NCBI GenBank assembly: GCA_963642995.1
Contig: CAVIIZ010000016.1
Coordinates: forward strand, 1-34,926
Length of the DNA: 34,926 nt
Direction of reading: 5' to 3'
Origin: CAVAWX01 sp963642995
Lineage (GTDB): Bacteria; Actinomycetota; Coriobacteriia; Coriobacteriales; QAMH01
Of the stretch, positions 1 to 7,364 are shown piece after piece (position 1 is the first letter of the stretch; each line of letters begins with the position of its first letter). The translations under genes were made by a program, and so were the position numbers. Under the pieces are notes generated by a model, which had not been told where the DNA came from, made no database searches, and saw nothing but the letters and a program-made list of their open reading frames with translations.

Positions 1-20
1 GATACCTCCGAGCTGGGAAA

Positions 21-107
21 TTCCACTTTTTCCAATAAATTTTAGCGAAATTTGCACCTTTTTCCAGTTTTTCAAAGGGGTATTTTGCACCTTTTTCGGG
101 TTTTCAA
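21..107. repeat. TTTGCACC direct repeats beyond the ATPase gene
   Basis: Two copies of a roughly 24-bp AT-rich direct repeat begin at 51 and 84, each reading TTTGCACCTTTTTC and then GTTTTTCAA or GTTTTCAA. A third, weaker copy (CCACTTTTTCC) lies at 23-33. They sit immediately past the stop codon of the leftward ATPase gene. The TTTGCA core resembles the TTTTGCAAC units on the other side of the same gene. No function is assigned. Confidence 0.6.
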
Positions 108-111
108 CATC

Positions 112-1209
112 TCACTCACCGAGCTTCTCCTGCAAATACTCGCGAAAAGCGGGAATGTCGAAGGCGACTTTGCCGCGGCCCCTCGTACCTATCACGCCGT
201 CCTCGAGCAGACGGCGCTTGTACTGGCTTGCGTAATTGCTGGCCACACCCATGCGCTTCGCGACGTCGGCCACGGAACTTTCCCGTGCATCGGGTAGCAT
301 CGCCTCGAGGAAGCGCAGGTCTCCGTCTGACAACTCGAGATAGGTGGTCTCGAGTATGCGCGAGCGTATCTCCCCGCGGGCCCGGCGCACGCCCACCTCG
401 ACGTCATCCAGGCAAATCACCTCCTCGCCGGGCGACACTTCCCAAGCGCGGTATCCGACGAGCTGCATCATGTAGGGGAATCCGTCTATAGACTCTACGG
501 CGCGCTCCAAGGCATCGGGCGCGAAACTGCGGCCGGCGTGGCCTACGGTTTTCGCAAGGGCGCTCTCTATCTCGTAATCGGCTATCCGGGCGAGCTTGTG
601 GGACTGCGCCCTGCGCAAGAAAGAAACGGAATCGTTGCGCAACAGGGCGGAAACCTTGTAGGGAAGACCGGCCATGAGCAGGGAAACGCGTCTGCCCTCG
701 CGCACGAAATGCTGGTAGTCGGAGGCGAGCTGCACCATTTCGTCGAGGTCCACGCGCACCTCGTCCACCGTGACGAGCAAGCCCGTATCGGTTTTGTCCA
801 GCTGGCTGAAAAGCGAGTTCATACGCGTGCGCCAATTGCCGCGCCGAGGTTGCGTGTACTCCCATTCGAGGCCGACGCCCGCCACTTTCACCCCCTTCAC
901 GCGCGCCGCCGCCTTGCTCGACAGCAAATTCCTCCCAGCTTCCACCGCCCGCTGCTCGATGTCTTCGAGCATTCCCGGGCGCGCCGAGACATCTGCAACG
1001 ACCCAACCACGCGAAGAGGCCTCTTGCGACATATAGGAGAGCAGGGCTGTTTTTCCCGTCCCGCACGCGCCGACGAAAATGGTGCAGAGATTGGGGTCTG
1101 CACCTGCTGCATCGAACGCGTGCGTCAGGTCGGAAATGATGTGCTCGCGTCCTGCCATGAAAGGCGGGATCTGTCCGAAGCTCGGAGTGAACGGGTTTGC
1201 AATCGGCAT
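112..1209 (-). CDS. AAA-type ATPase with C-terminal winged-helix-like region
   Basis: Predicted 365-residue STAND/AAA_16-like P-loop ATPase. A Walker A motif GACGTGKT is at residues 47-54, a Walker B-like LLVTVDEV at 144-151, and a possible sensor strand (LLMAG) near 180. The last 60 residues, with MGVASNYASQYKRRL followed by a G-x-G turn, look like a winged helix, so DNA binding is likely. No transmembrane segment is visible. The start chosen is the ATG preceded by AGGGAAGGGG; an open frame continues 61 codons upstream only because the 9-bp repeats there are open, giving LQK repeats. The gene stands alone, facing rlmN divergently. Similar ATPases are scattered through coriobacterial genomes as orphan genes, a family impression rather than a search result. 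The true role is unknown; autoregulation through the flanking repeats is inference. Confidence 0.7.
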   Translation of the reverse strand: MPIANPFTPSFGQIPPFMAGREHIISDLTHAFDAAGADPNLCTIFVGACGTGKTALLSYMSQEASSRGWVVADVSARPGMLEDIEQRAVEAGRNLLSSKAAARVKGVKVAGVGLEWEYTQPRRGNWRTRMNSLFSQLDKTDTGLLVTVDEVRVDLDEMVQLASDYQHFVREGRRVSLLMAGLPYKVSALLRNDSVSFLRRAQSHKLARIADYEIESALAKTVGHAGRSFAPDALERAVESIDGFPYMMQLVGYRAWEVSPGEEVICLDDVEVGVRRARGEIRSRILETTYLELSDGDLRFLEAMLPDARESSVADVAKRMGVASNYASQYKRRLLEDGVIGTRGRGKVAFDIPAFREYLQEKLGE

Positions 1210-1230
1210 GGGATCCCCTTCCCTGCTTGG

Positions 1231-1303
1231 TTTTGCAACTTTTGCAATTTTTGCTTTTTTTTGCAACTTTTGCAACTTTTGCAACTTTTGCAATTTTTGC
1301 AAG
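1231..1303. repeat. Eight 9-bp iterons (TTTTGCAAC)
   Basis: Eight consecutive 9-bp units of TTTTGCAAC or close variants start at 1231, 1240, 1249, 1259, 1268, 1277, 1286 and 1295, with one extra base between units 3 and 4. Four units are exactly TTTTGCAAC, two end in T, one ends in G and one is degenerate. The block ends about 20 bp before the ATPase start codon, on the far side of its ribosome binding site, and about 38 bp before rlmN. Iteron-like spacing suggests a protein-binding array or operator. It is not a CRISPR, because there are no spacers. Confidence 0.85.
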
Positions 1304-1341
1304 AGTTGGTTTTGCGCCTCGGGCGGATAATCGTGTCGAGG

Positions 1342-2436
1342 ATGACAGAGCGCGAGGACATAAAGACGTTGGATGCGGCGGGCGTGCGGCACCTGGTGGA
1401 GGAGATGGGCGAGAAACCCTTCCGCGCGGCACAGCTGCTCGATTGGCTCTATGGAAAAGGAGCGGGCGCGTTTGCGGAGATGAGCAATTTGCCCAAGGGG
1501 CTGCGCATGGCACTTGAAGAGCGCTTTTCCATAGGACGCTGCGAGATGGCGGCGCGGCGCGAATCGAGAGACGGCACGCGTAAATATTTATTCTCTTTTT
1601 CAGATAATACATGCGTCGAAGCGGTCGGCATACCTTCCGGCGCGCACCTGACCGTCTGCTTTTCCACGCAGGCGGGATGCGCGATGGGCTGCATCTTTTG
1701 CGCGACAGGGCGCGGCGGCTTCACACGCAACCTTTCTTGCGGCGAGATGTTCGACCAAGTGCGGTCTGTGGGCGAAGACTTCGGGATGCGCGTTTCAAAC
1801 GTCGTGGCCATGGGCCAAGGCGAGCCGTTCGCAAACTACGATGCGGCGCTGGCGGCGCTTCGTCTGATGAACGACGAGCGCTATCTAGGCGTCGGCGCAC
1901 GGCACATCACCGTGTCCACATGCGGCCTCCTGGCGGGCATCGAGCGCTTCACGCGCGAGGCCGAGCAATTCACCTTGGCCGTCTCGTTGCACTCTGCCGT
2001 GCAGAAAACCCGCGACATGCTCATGCCGGGGGTGGCGGGCGCGCCCCTGCCGGATTTGCGGGCTGCATTGAAAACATACGGCGACACGACAAAACGCCGC
2101 CCGAGTCTGGAGTATGCGCCGATCCAAGGAGTAAACGACAGCGACGAAGAGTTGGCGGCACTTGTCGCGTTTTGCAAAGGGATGCTCTGCCATGTGAACC
2201 TCATCCCCTTGAACCCCTCGCGGGAACATGCAGATGAAACGCAACCCCCTGCAGAAACACAGGATTTTACAGATGAAAATATGAGTGACGGGGGAAAAAT
2301 GCTTCCCTCTCCGCGCATGCAAGACTTCAAACACGCGCTGGAGAGGGAACATATAGAAGTGTCCGTGCGTGCGTCGCGCGGCGCGGATATAGACGGGGCA
2401 TGCGGGCAGCTCAGGCAGCGCTATCTTCGTTCTTGA
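1342..2436 (+). CDS. rlmN: Dual-specificity 23S rRNA/tRNA adenine C2-methyltransferase RlmN
   Basis: Radical-SAM enzyme that methylates C2 of adenine 2503 in 23S rRNA and A37 of some tRNAs. The 364-residue protein has the family CxxxCxxC cluster (Cys113, Cys117, Cys120), then ATGRGGFTRNLS, the SAM-contacting GQGEP segment, and near the C-terminus the SRGADIDGACGQL segment carrying the resolving cysteine. Length is normal for the family. An in-frame GTG at 1333, three codons upstream, is an equally possible start; neither has a strong ribosome binding site. It is on the plus strand, against most genes of this arm, and its 3' end overlaps the convergent parB gene by 26 bp. Confidence 0.95.
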   Translation: MTEREDIKTLDAAGVRHLVEEMGEKPFRAAQLLDWLYGKGAGAFAEMSNLPKGLRMALEERFSIGRCEMAARRESRDGTRKYLFSFSDNTCVEAVGIPSGAHLTVCFSTQAGCAMGCIFCATGRGGFTRNLSCGEMFDQVRSVGEDFGMRVSNVVAMGQGEPFANYDAALAALRLMNDERYLGVGARHITVSTCGLLAGIERFTREAEQFTLAVSLHSAVQKTRDMLMPGVAGAPLPDLRAALKTYGDTTKRRPSLEYAPIQGVNDSDEELAALVAFCKGMLCHVNLIPLNPSREHADETQPPAETQDFTDENMSDGGKMLPSPRMQDFKHALEREHIEVSVRASRGADIDGACGQLRQRYLRS

Positions 2437-3283
2437 TGATCTTGAAGATGCGGAGCAGGTCGTCTTCGTCTTTGAACTCTATCTCTATCTTGTTTTTCCC
2501 ACGCGCCGACTTCACGCGCACTCCTGTGTCGAAACGACGGCGCAATTCTTTTGCCACGGTTTTGAAAGAGCGGGGCGCGGGCGGTTTCGCCTCGCGCTCG
2601 ATATCGCCTGCGGCATAAAGGCGGGCAAGGTTTTCCGCCTCGCGCACGGAAAGCTTCTCCTCGGCAATCTTGTTGCCGAACTTGATGCGCTTCTCGTCTT
2701 CGGGCACGGAAAGAATCGCCCGCGCATGGCCTGCGCTTATCTTTCCGTCATACATCAGTTCCTGCACCTCGTCGGGCAAATCGAGCAGGCGCATGGCGTT
2801 GGCCACCGCAGAGCGCGACTTGGAAACGGATTCGGCTAACTGCGCCTGGGTCAGCCCCCCGACCTTCATCAGGTCTTTGTATCCACGCGCCTCTTCGATG
2901 GGATTCAAGTCGTTTCTCTGGAGGTTTTCTATCAGGGCGACGCGTAGAGTCTGGGTGTCGTCCATCTGCATGATGCGGACGGGAACCTTCTTCAGACCTG
3001 CCTGCTTGGAAGCTTGCCACCTTCGTTCCCCCGCGATGATCTGGTACCCGCCATCCGCGACGGGGCGCACGAGTATAGGTTGCAGGAGCCCTTCTTTTTT
3101 AATCGAGTCGGCCAAATCCGCAATGCCGTCTTCATCGAAATGGGAGCGGGGTTGCCCCGGATTCGGTTTTATCTCGTCGATGGGAAGCTCTCCCCCGTTG
3201 TCTTCAATAGTGCCCGATTCTACGGTGGTGTCGGCAAATATAGCCTCGAGTCCTTTGCCTAGACCGCGATTTTTCGATGCCAT
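2411..3283 (-). CDS. parB: Chromosome-partitioning protein ParB (Spo0J)
   Basis: CTP-dependent DNA clamp that loads at parS and spreads to form the partition complex. The 290-residue protein opens with the usual RGLGKGLEAIF leader that contacts ParA, then has the ParB/Srx N-terminal fold with the box II motif GERRWQA at residues 85-91, box III ENLQRNDLNPIEEA at 119-132, a helix-turn-helix around 144-167 and a C-terminal dimerisation region. Length is typical. It lies 17 bp downstream of parA and ends inside the 3' end of rlmN. Three parS sites occur 0.9-1.1 kb away in the same operon, consistent with an intact DNA-binding partner even though parA is disrupted as given. Confidence 0.96.
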   Translation of the reverse strand: MASKNRGLGKGLEAIFADTTVESGTIEDNGGELPIDEIKPNPGQPRSHFDEDGIADLADSIKKEGLLQPILVRPVADGGYQIIAGERRWQASKQAGLKKVPVRIMQMDDTQTLRVALIENLQRNDLNPIEEARGYKDLMKVGGLTQAQLAESVSKSRSAVANAMRLLDLPDEVQELMYDGKISAGHARAILSVPEDEKRIKFGNKIAEEKLSVREAENLARLYAAGDIEREAKPPAPRSFKTVAKELRRRFDTGVRVKSARGKNKIEIEFKDEDDLLRIFKIIKNEDSAA

Positions 3284-3300
3284 TTTCTTCCCCGTTTCCC

Positions 3301-4142
3301 TTAAAAGAGTTTCTTGTAGCGCTTGACCACTTCGTCTGCAAGCGCTCTATATGCTTTAGAGCCTTTTCCGTTCGGATCGTATTGGGTGATGGGCTGGCCA
3401 AAACCCGGGGCTTCGGAAATTCTCACCGTGCGCGGAATCTTCGTGTTGAAGATCTTGTCGCCGAAATACTCCTCCACCTGATCGGCAACTTGCTGGGCGA
3501 GCGCCGTGCGCTTGTCGTACATCGTCAAGAGCACGCCGAGTATGTCGAGTTCCGGATTCAAGCGTTTTTTGACCATATTCATCGAATCGATGATTTTTGA
3601 CAAACCTTCCAATGCGTAAAACTCCGATTGGATGGGTATGAGGAGTTGTTGTGCCGCAGTAAGCGCGTTGATGGTGAGCATTCCAAGGGACGGAGGGCAA
3701 TCGATGATGATGAAGTCGTACAAATCCTCATGTTCCACTATCTCGTCTATTGCTTCTTTTAGGCGAGATTCACGTGCAATCACCTGCACAAGCTCTGCCT
3801 CCGCACCGGCTAAGTCGATGGTGGCGGGAATGATGTGCACGTTCTCGCTTTCCACATCGACGATGGTTTCATGTGCGTCGATATCATCATTCAAGAGGCA
3901 ATCATAGGAACTTAACTCGCAGCTTCTTTTATCAAAGCCGAGGCCGCTTGTACTATTTCCCTGAGGATCGAGGTCGACAAGAAGAACACTGTATCCCTTC
4001 TCACCCAACGCTGCAGAAAGGTTCACGGATGTTGTTGTTTTTCCTACTCCACCTTTTTTCCTACTCCACCTTTTTGATTGATGATTCCTAATGTGAGAAC
4101 AGGATTCTCGGGTTTCTTGCGTTTCAGTTGACGGGAACTCAC
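3301..4142 (-). CDS. parA: ParA/Soj partition ATPase, frameshifted by a 17-bp duplication in the P-loop
   Basis: Walker-type ParA ATPase that works with ParB in origin segregation. The natural start is a GTG at 4142 preceded by GGAGG, giving MSSRQLKRKKPENPVLTL and then GIINQKGGVGK, the classic ParA opening. Right there a perfect 17-bp tandem duplication (4040-4073) shifts the frame, and reading straight through meets TAG after 32 codons. Removing one copy would restore a normal 274-residue protein. Downstream everything is intact: KGGVGKTTT, DLDPQGN, the IIIDCPPSLG Walker B region, and a full C-terminus. The junction reads A_AAA_AAG in phase; a -1 shift there would give a 280-residue product with six extra residues in the P-loop. 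A GTG at 4194 opens the downstream frame but would replace the first beta-strand. Pseudogene, slippage variant, programmed frameshift and sequencing error are all possible. Confidence 0.85.
4040..4073 (-). repeat. 17-bp perfect tandem duplication in parA
   Basis: On the minus strand the unit AAAGGTGGAGTAGGAAA occurs twice head to tail, covering 4057-4073 and 4040-4056. Its length is not a multiple of three. The six-A run at the junction followed by G (minus strand 4059 to 4053) forms the heptamer A_AAA_AAG in the parA reading frame, the same slippery sequence used in E. coli dnaX. Confidence 0.95.
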
Positions 4143-4222
4143 GGGAAACCTCCAATACGGGAACTACGCGTACATATCCTGTTTCAAAATACACTCCCTA
4201 CAGTGCGTTTGTAAACAGAAAA

Positions 4223-4238
4223 TGTTTCACGTGAAACA
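4223..4238. promoter_or_regulatory. parS site 1
   Basis: Perfect 16-bp palindrome TGTTTCACGTGAAACA, matching the widely conserved bacterial parS consensus for ParB loading. It lies between rsmG and parA, 80 bp before the parA start. Confidence 0.97.
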
Positions 4239-4280
4239 CTATCAAGAAGTCAACAGGGGTGAAAAGAAATTTCTGAAGGA

Positions 4281-4296
4281 TGTTTCACGTGAAACA
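4281..4296. promoter_or_regulatory. parS site 2, core of a 36-bp palindrome
   Basis: Second perfect parS (TGTTTCACGTGAAACA). It is the centre of a longer perfect palindrome covering 4271-4306, with arms TTCTGAAGGA and TCCTTCAGAA. The centre-to-centre distance to site 1 is 58 bp. The extended symmetry is not needed for ParB binding, and as RNA it could also fold into a strong hairpin in the rsmG-parA spacer. Confidence 0.97.
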
Positions 4297-4341
4297 TCCT
4301 TCAGAAGCAAGCGAAATGAAAAATGAGAAGCAGATAGCAGA

Positions 4342-4357
4342 TGTTTCACGTGAAACA
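4342..4357. promoter_or_regulatory. parS site 3
   Basis: Third perfect TGTTTCACGTGAAACA, 61 bp from site 2, between the rsmG stop codon and site 2. Three sites within 135 bp form a local loading cluster about 3.5 kb from the presumed origin. Confidence 0.97.
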
Positions 4358-4432
4358 TCCAACCATGAATACACTTTGCGCTGATTTATATCTCCATATA
4401 TGTGACAGATTTTCTCGCCACTGGAATTCTTG

Positions 4433-5170
4433 TCACTTATACGGCAAAGGTCGCTTCGTGGCCATACCCGGACGGCGCGGCAAACTGATGCCCGCTTCAC
4501 CCACCTTCTCGAAAATGAAAATCAAGCGTTTCGCTTTCTCTTCCCCTACACAGCACTCCTCCACGCTGGTGAGGGAGAGACCGAGAATTTCAGCGGCCTT
4601 CACACCGTCCCTTTTTTCCTCTTCAGAGATATCGGACTTCAGAAGAAAGAGTTTCCCTTCTTTTCGCAGAAGAGGAGTTGCAAGCTCTTCGCACACGGGA
4701 AGGCTACTGACCGCGCGCATAACCACCCCGCCGAACATCTCTTTTTTCTCGCGGGCAAACTCCTCGCTACGCATATCGCTCACATGAACTGTTTCACCAA
4801 GTTCCAAACAATCCACTATTCTCTTGGTTGCCGCAGCCTTCTTTTTCACGGAATCCAAAAGCGTGAATTCTTTCCCACTTGCCACCGCAAGGGGAAGACC
4901 CGGAAAACCCCCGCCTGTCCCTATATCCAAAAACGACCCATCCACACCCTTCATATAAGGAAGCACGGAAAGAGAATCCTCTATATGAAGCGGTATGGCT
5001 TTTTCATACGTGGTGATGCGGGTGAGATTCACTCGCTCGTTTTCCTCAAAGAGAAATTGAAGATGCAAAAGCAATATCTCCTTCTTCTCTTTTTCGACTT
5101 CTATTCCCAAACGAGAAAGAGCCGCGTCGAGGGCGGCTCTTTGGGTATCTCCAAATTTAATGGCATCCAT
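4433..5170 (-). CDS. rsmG: 16S rRNA (guanine-N7) methyltransferase RsmG
   Basis: SAM-dependent methyltransferase (GidB family) that makes m7G527 in 16S rRNA. The 245-residue protein has the family's N-terminal helices (NLTRITTYEKAIPLHIEDSL), the SAM-binding loop FLDIGTGGGFPGLPLA, LLDSVKKKAAA for the second strand, and GGVVMRAVSSL further on. Length is normal. The gene follows jag by 2 bp, so it is in the rpmH-to-parB operon. It uses visibly more A/T-ending codons than the genes on the other side of the origin. In other bacteria loss of this enzyme gives low-level streptomycin resistance. Confidence 0.95.
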   Translation of the reverse strand: MDAIKFGDTQRAALDAALSRLGIEVEKEKKEILLLHLQFLFEENERVNLTRITTYEKAIPLHIEDSLSVLPYMKGVDGSFLDIGTGGGFPGLPLAVASGKEFTLLDSVKKKAAATKRIVDCLELGETVHVSDMRSEEFAREKKEMFGGVVMRAVSSLPVCEELATPLLRKEGKLFLLKSDISEEEKRDGVKAAEILGLSLTSVEECCVGEEKAKRLIFIFEKVGEAGISLPRRPGMATKRPLPYK

Positions 5171-5172
5171 CG

Positions 5173-5841
5173 CTATACAGGCACTACCACGACGCGGCGC
5201 TCGGGATCGTTGCCCTCGGAATGCGTCTCCACACGTTCGTCATCGCGCAAAGCCATATGGACGAGACGGCGCTCGTAGGCGTTCATAGGACGCAAGCGCA
5301 CGTCCCTGTCTTGGTCGACCGCGCGGTCTGCCGCATTGTAGGCAGTGGTCTCTATCTTCTGGCGCTGGCGATGTTTATAGCTCTCCACATCGACGCTCAC
5401 ACGATGGCGTTTGCCCACTTTCTTTTGAGTGATGGTCGAGACGACCACTTGCAACGCCTCGAGCGTGCGCCCATAGCGCCCTATCAAAACGGCAAGGTCC
5501 CCGCCGACGACGTCGAGGATGATCTCCTCATCATCGCCTTCGTATTCGTCTATCTCGGCGTTCTCCGCATCGAAATACGCGAGTATGGATTGAAGGACCT
5601 CTATCGCCGCATCGGAAACCTCGTCCAACTCGCTTTCACGAAAGGCTTCGTCTGCGTCTGCGGCAGCTTCTCCATCCAGGGAAACGTCGGCACCGGCAGC
5701 AAAATCCTCACCGGCGTCCCCAGCTTCGCCTTCTTGATTATCTAAAGCTTCGCCTTCTTGATTATCTAAATTTTCAATAATTCCTTCACCATAGTCGAGG
5801 GCATCGTCGTTGGAAACCACAATCATCTCTTCATCGTTCAT
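5173..5841 (-). CDS. jag: KH/R3H RNA-binding protein Jag (KhpB)
   Basis: RNA-binding protein of the Jag/KhpB family, linked in Gram-positives to cell division and elongation control and always near yidC. The 222-residue protein has an acidic, probably disordered N-terminus (residues 1-75), a KH domain with the GRYG loop at 121-124, and a C-terminal R3H domain (RRLVHMALRDD, then HSEGNDPERRVVV). The N-terminal Jag-N domain found in many Firmicutes members is absent. An 8-residue repeat (LDNQEGEA twice) in the acidic region comes from a perfect 24-bp DNA duplication. It lies 68 bp after yidC and 2 bp before rsmG. Confidence 0.93.
   Translation of the reverse strand: MNDEEMIVVSNDDALDYGEGIIENLDNQEGEALDNQEGEAGDAGEDFAAGADVSLDGEAAADADEAFRESELDEVSDAAIEVLQSILAYFDAENAEIDEYEGDDEEIILDVVGGDLAVLIGRYGRTLEALQVVVSTITQKKVGKRHRVSVDVESYKHRQRQKIETTAYNAADRAVDQDRDVRLRPMNAYERRLVHMALRDDERVETHSEGNDPERRVVVVPV
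5723..5770 (-). repeat. 24-bp perfect tandem duplication inside jag
   Basis: Two identical 24-bp units (5723-5746 and 5747-5770) encode LDNQEGEA twice in the acidic N-terminus of Jag. The length is a multiple of three, so the frame is kept. It is a recent slippage product. Confidence 0.95.
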
Positions 5842-5909
5842 GGAGGCTCCTCACTTCCCATCTATAACGCGCACCCCTTGCGGGAAAACGCGCCTTCTCA
5901 ACGCACTTT

Positions 5910-6680
5910 CTAGCGGGATTTGCGCGGCCTTTTCTTCTTCTCGCGCCGCTGCACGTTCACCCGCACGGGCTGTATGTGAATCTCCTCGTCGGTGGCGGCG
6001 TCTTCTTTTTCCATCACCTTGTTTTGGATGAGCTGCTGGAAAAAGCCGAAGCACGACGACAACGCCCAGTACAACATGACGCCGGCCGGCGAGATGAACG
6101 CCATCCACACGAACATCAACCCCATGATGCCGATCATCATCACGGTCTGGTTCCTGTTCTGATCGGCGGTTTTCAGCTGCAACACCATCGGCGCGATGGA
6201 AAACCCGATGAACAGCACGAGAAGGACGATGTAGGGAATGGAGTAGACGGTGCCCACAGCCCACGCGTCGCCCAATGTCTGCGTGAGGTTCGGGATGATG
6301 TGGTAGAACGTGACCCCCAGCTGGTCGGTGGCATAATCGCCGATTTTCCAGCGCAGCACCTGGAACAATATGATGAAGATGGGCATCTGGATGAGCATCG
6401 GCAGACAGCCCGCGAGCGGGTTGAAGCCGGTCTCGCGATACAGCTTCATCGTCTCTTCCTGGATTTTCTGCTGGTCGCCCGCATAAATCTCCTGAATCTC
6501 CTTCATGCGGGGCTGGAACTTCTTCATCTCGTAGCTGGATTTGAACTGCTTGCGTTGCAGCGGGAAGAGGATGAAGCGAATGACCAACGTGACGATGATG
6601 ATGGCAAGCCCCCAGTCGCCCACGAAATTCGCGAGCAGCGACAGGGCGTAGGAGCACCCATTCAAAATACCGTCCCACAT
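5910..6680 (-). CDS. yidC: Membrane protein insertase YidC/OxaI
   Basis: Insertase that places proteins into the cytoplasmic membrane, alone or with SecYEG. The 256-residue protein is the short Gram-positive type without a large outer domain. A first membrane segment (residues 15-42) carries the functionally important arginine in VIRFILFPLQ; a charged cytoplasmic hairpin follows (KKFQPRMKEIQEIYAGD), then three to four more segments including GCLPMLIQMPIFIILF and SPAGVMLYWALSSCFG. The tail is very basic (RREKKKRPRKSR), as expected for ribosome contact. It starts 18 bp after yidD in the rpmH operon. Confidence 0.96.
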   Translation of the reverse strand: MWDGILNGCSYALSLLANFVGDWGLAIIIVTLVIRFILFPLQRKQFKSSYEMKKFQPRMKEIQEIYAGDQQKIQEETMKLYRETGFNPLAGCLPMLIQMPIFIILFQVLRWKIGDYATDQLGVTFYHIIPNLTQTLGDAWAVGTVYSIPYIVLLVLFIGFSIAPMVLQLKTADQNRNQTVMMIGIMGLMFVWMAFISPAGVMLYWALSSCFGFFQQLIQNKVMEKEDAATDEEIHIQPVRVNVQRREKKKRPRKSR

Positions 6681-6698
6681 ATGCGCAAACCTTTCGCT

Positions 6699-6965
6699 TT
6701 ATTTCACGCGGACGCGAAAAACGCCCGCTTCTTCTTTTTCCGGCACGGGGTCGTATCCGCAGGTGTGCCATGGATTGCAACGAACGATGCGCTTCGTCGC
6801 CATCCAGCACCCTTTGATACATCCGAAACGGCGAATTGCAATGATAGCGTATTCGGAGCAGGTTGGAACGTAGCGGCAGGTGGGAGGAAAAAGAGGCGAG
6901 ACGTATCTGCGGTACCCTTGTATCGCTGCAACGAGCATGCGGGCGAGAAACGCGGGGGTTTTCAC
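6699..6965 (-). CDS. yidD: Membrane protein insertion efficiency factor YidD
   Basis: Small membrane-associated protein that assists YidC. The 88-residue product has the family signature GYRRYVSPLFPPTCRYVPTC, then SEYA, CIKGCW and RCNPWHTCGYDPVP. The start is a GTG at 6965 that overlaps the rnpA stop codon (GTGA), so translation is probably coupled to rnpA. The reading frame is open far upstream in rnpA but the family begins here. An internal ATG at 6938 is the alternative. Confidence 0.93.
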   Translation of the reverse strand: MKTPAFLARMLVAAIQGYRRYVSPLFPPTCRYVPTCSEYAIIAIRRFGCIKGCWMATKRIVRCNPWHTCGYDPVPEKEEAGVFRVRVK

Positions 6966-7324
6966 GGCTCGCGCCTTTTTCGCCGCGTCGCGCCCCCGTC
7001 TGCCACCACACCCGCCTGCCTCAACGCGCGCTTCATCTGGCGCAGCACATCCTCGTGCGGGGCAGACGCCACTCCTTTCCGGGCGATGAAAACGACATCC
7101 GTCCCCGCCCACGGCGCCCCCAGCTCGCGGGCCGCCTCGCGCATGACGCGCTTGCAACGGCTGCGCAAGGGGGCGACCCCCAGCTTCTTTCCCGCGATGA
7201 ACGCGCAACGCCCGCAGGCAAGCGGGGAAGAGGCGAAGATGAACGAGCAGTATCTACAAGAAGAGCGCCTCCCTTGTTTGAAGAGGCGCTCTATCTCCTG
7301 TTTCGATTTGATGGTGCCTTTCAT
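6962..7324 (-). CDS. rnpA: Ribonuclease P protein component
   Basis: Basic protein subunit of RNase P, which with the M1 RNA trims tRNA 5' leaders. The 120-residue product begins MKGTIKSKQEIERLFKQGRR, and the RNR-type region is AGKKLGVAPLRSRCKRVMRE, in which the usual N is replaced (RSRCKR). It is located 40 bp after rpmH and overlaps yidD by 4 bp, the order conserved in most bacteria. Confidence 0.95.
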   Translation of the reverse strand: MKGTIKSKQEIERLFKQGRRSSCRYCSFIFASSPLACGRCAFIAGKKLGVAPLRSRCKRVMREAARELGAPWAGTDVVFIARKGVASAPHEDVLRQMKRALRQAGVVADGGATRRKRREP

Positions 7325-7364
7325 GAAAAAGCCACCGCGCGCGACCGCCGGATCGAGAAGCGGG

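Noticed and set aside
1231..1303. Could the TTTTGCAAC block be a CRISPR array?
   Set aside because: Units are contiguous with no unique spacers and there are no cas genes.
4143..4194. GTG at 4194 as the true parA start
   Set aside because: It opens the downstream frame but lacks a suitably spaced ribosome binding site and encodes a peptide unlike any ParA N-terminus; the GTG at 4142 with GGAGG matches the family.
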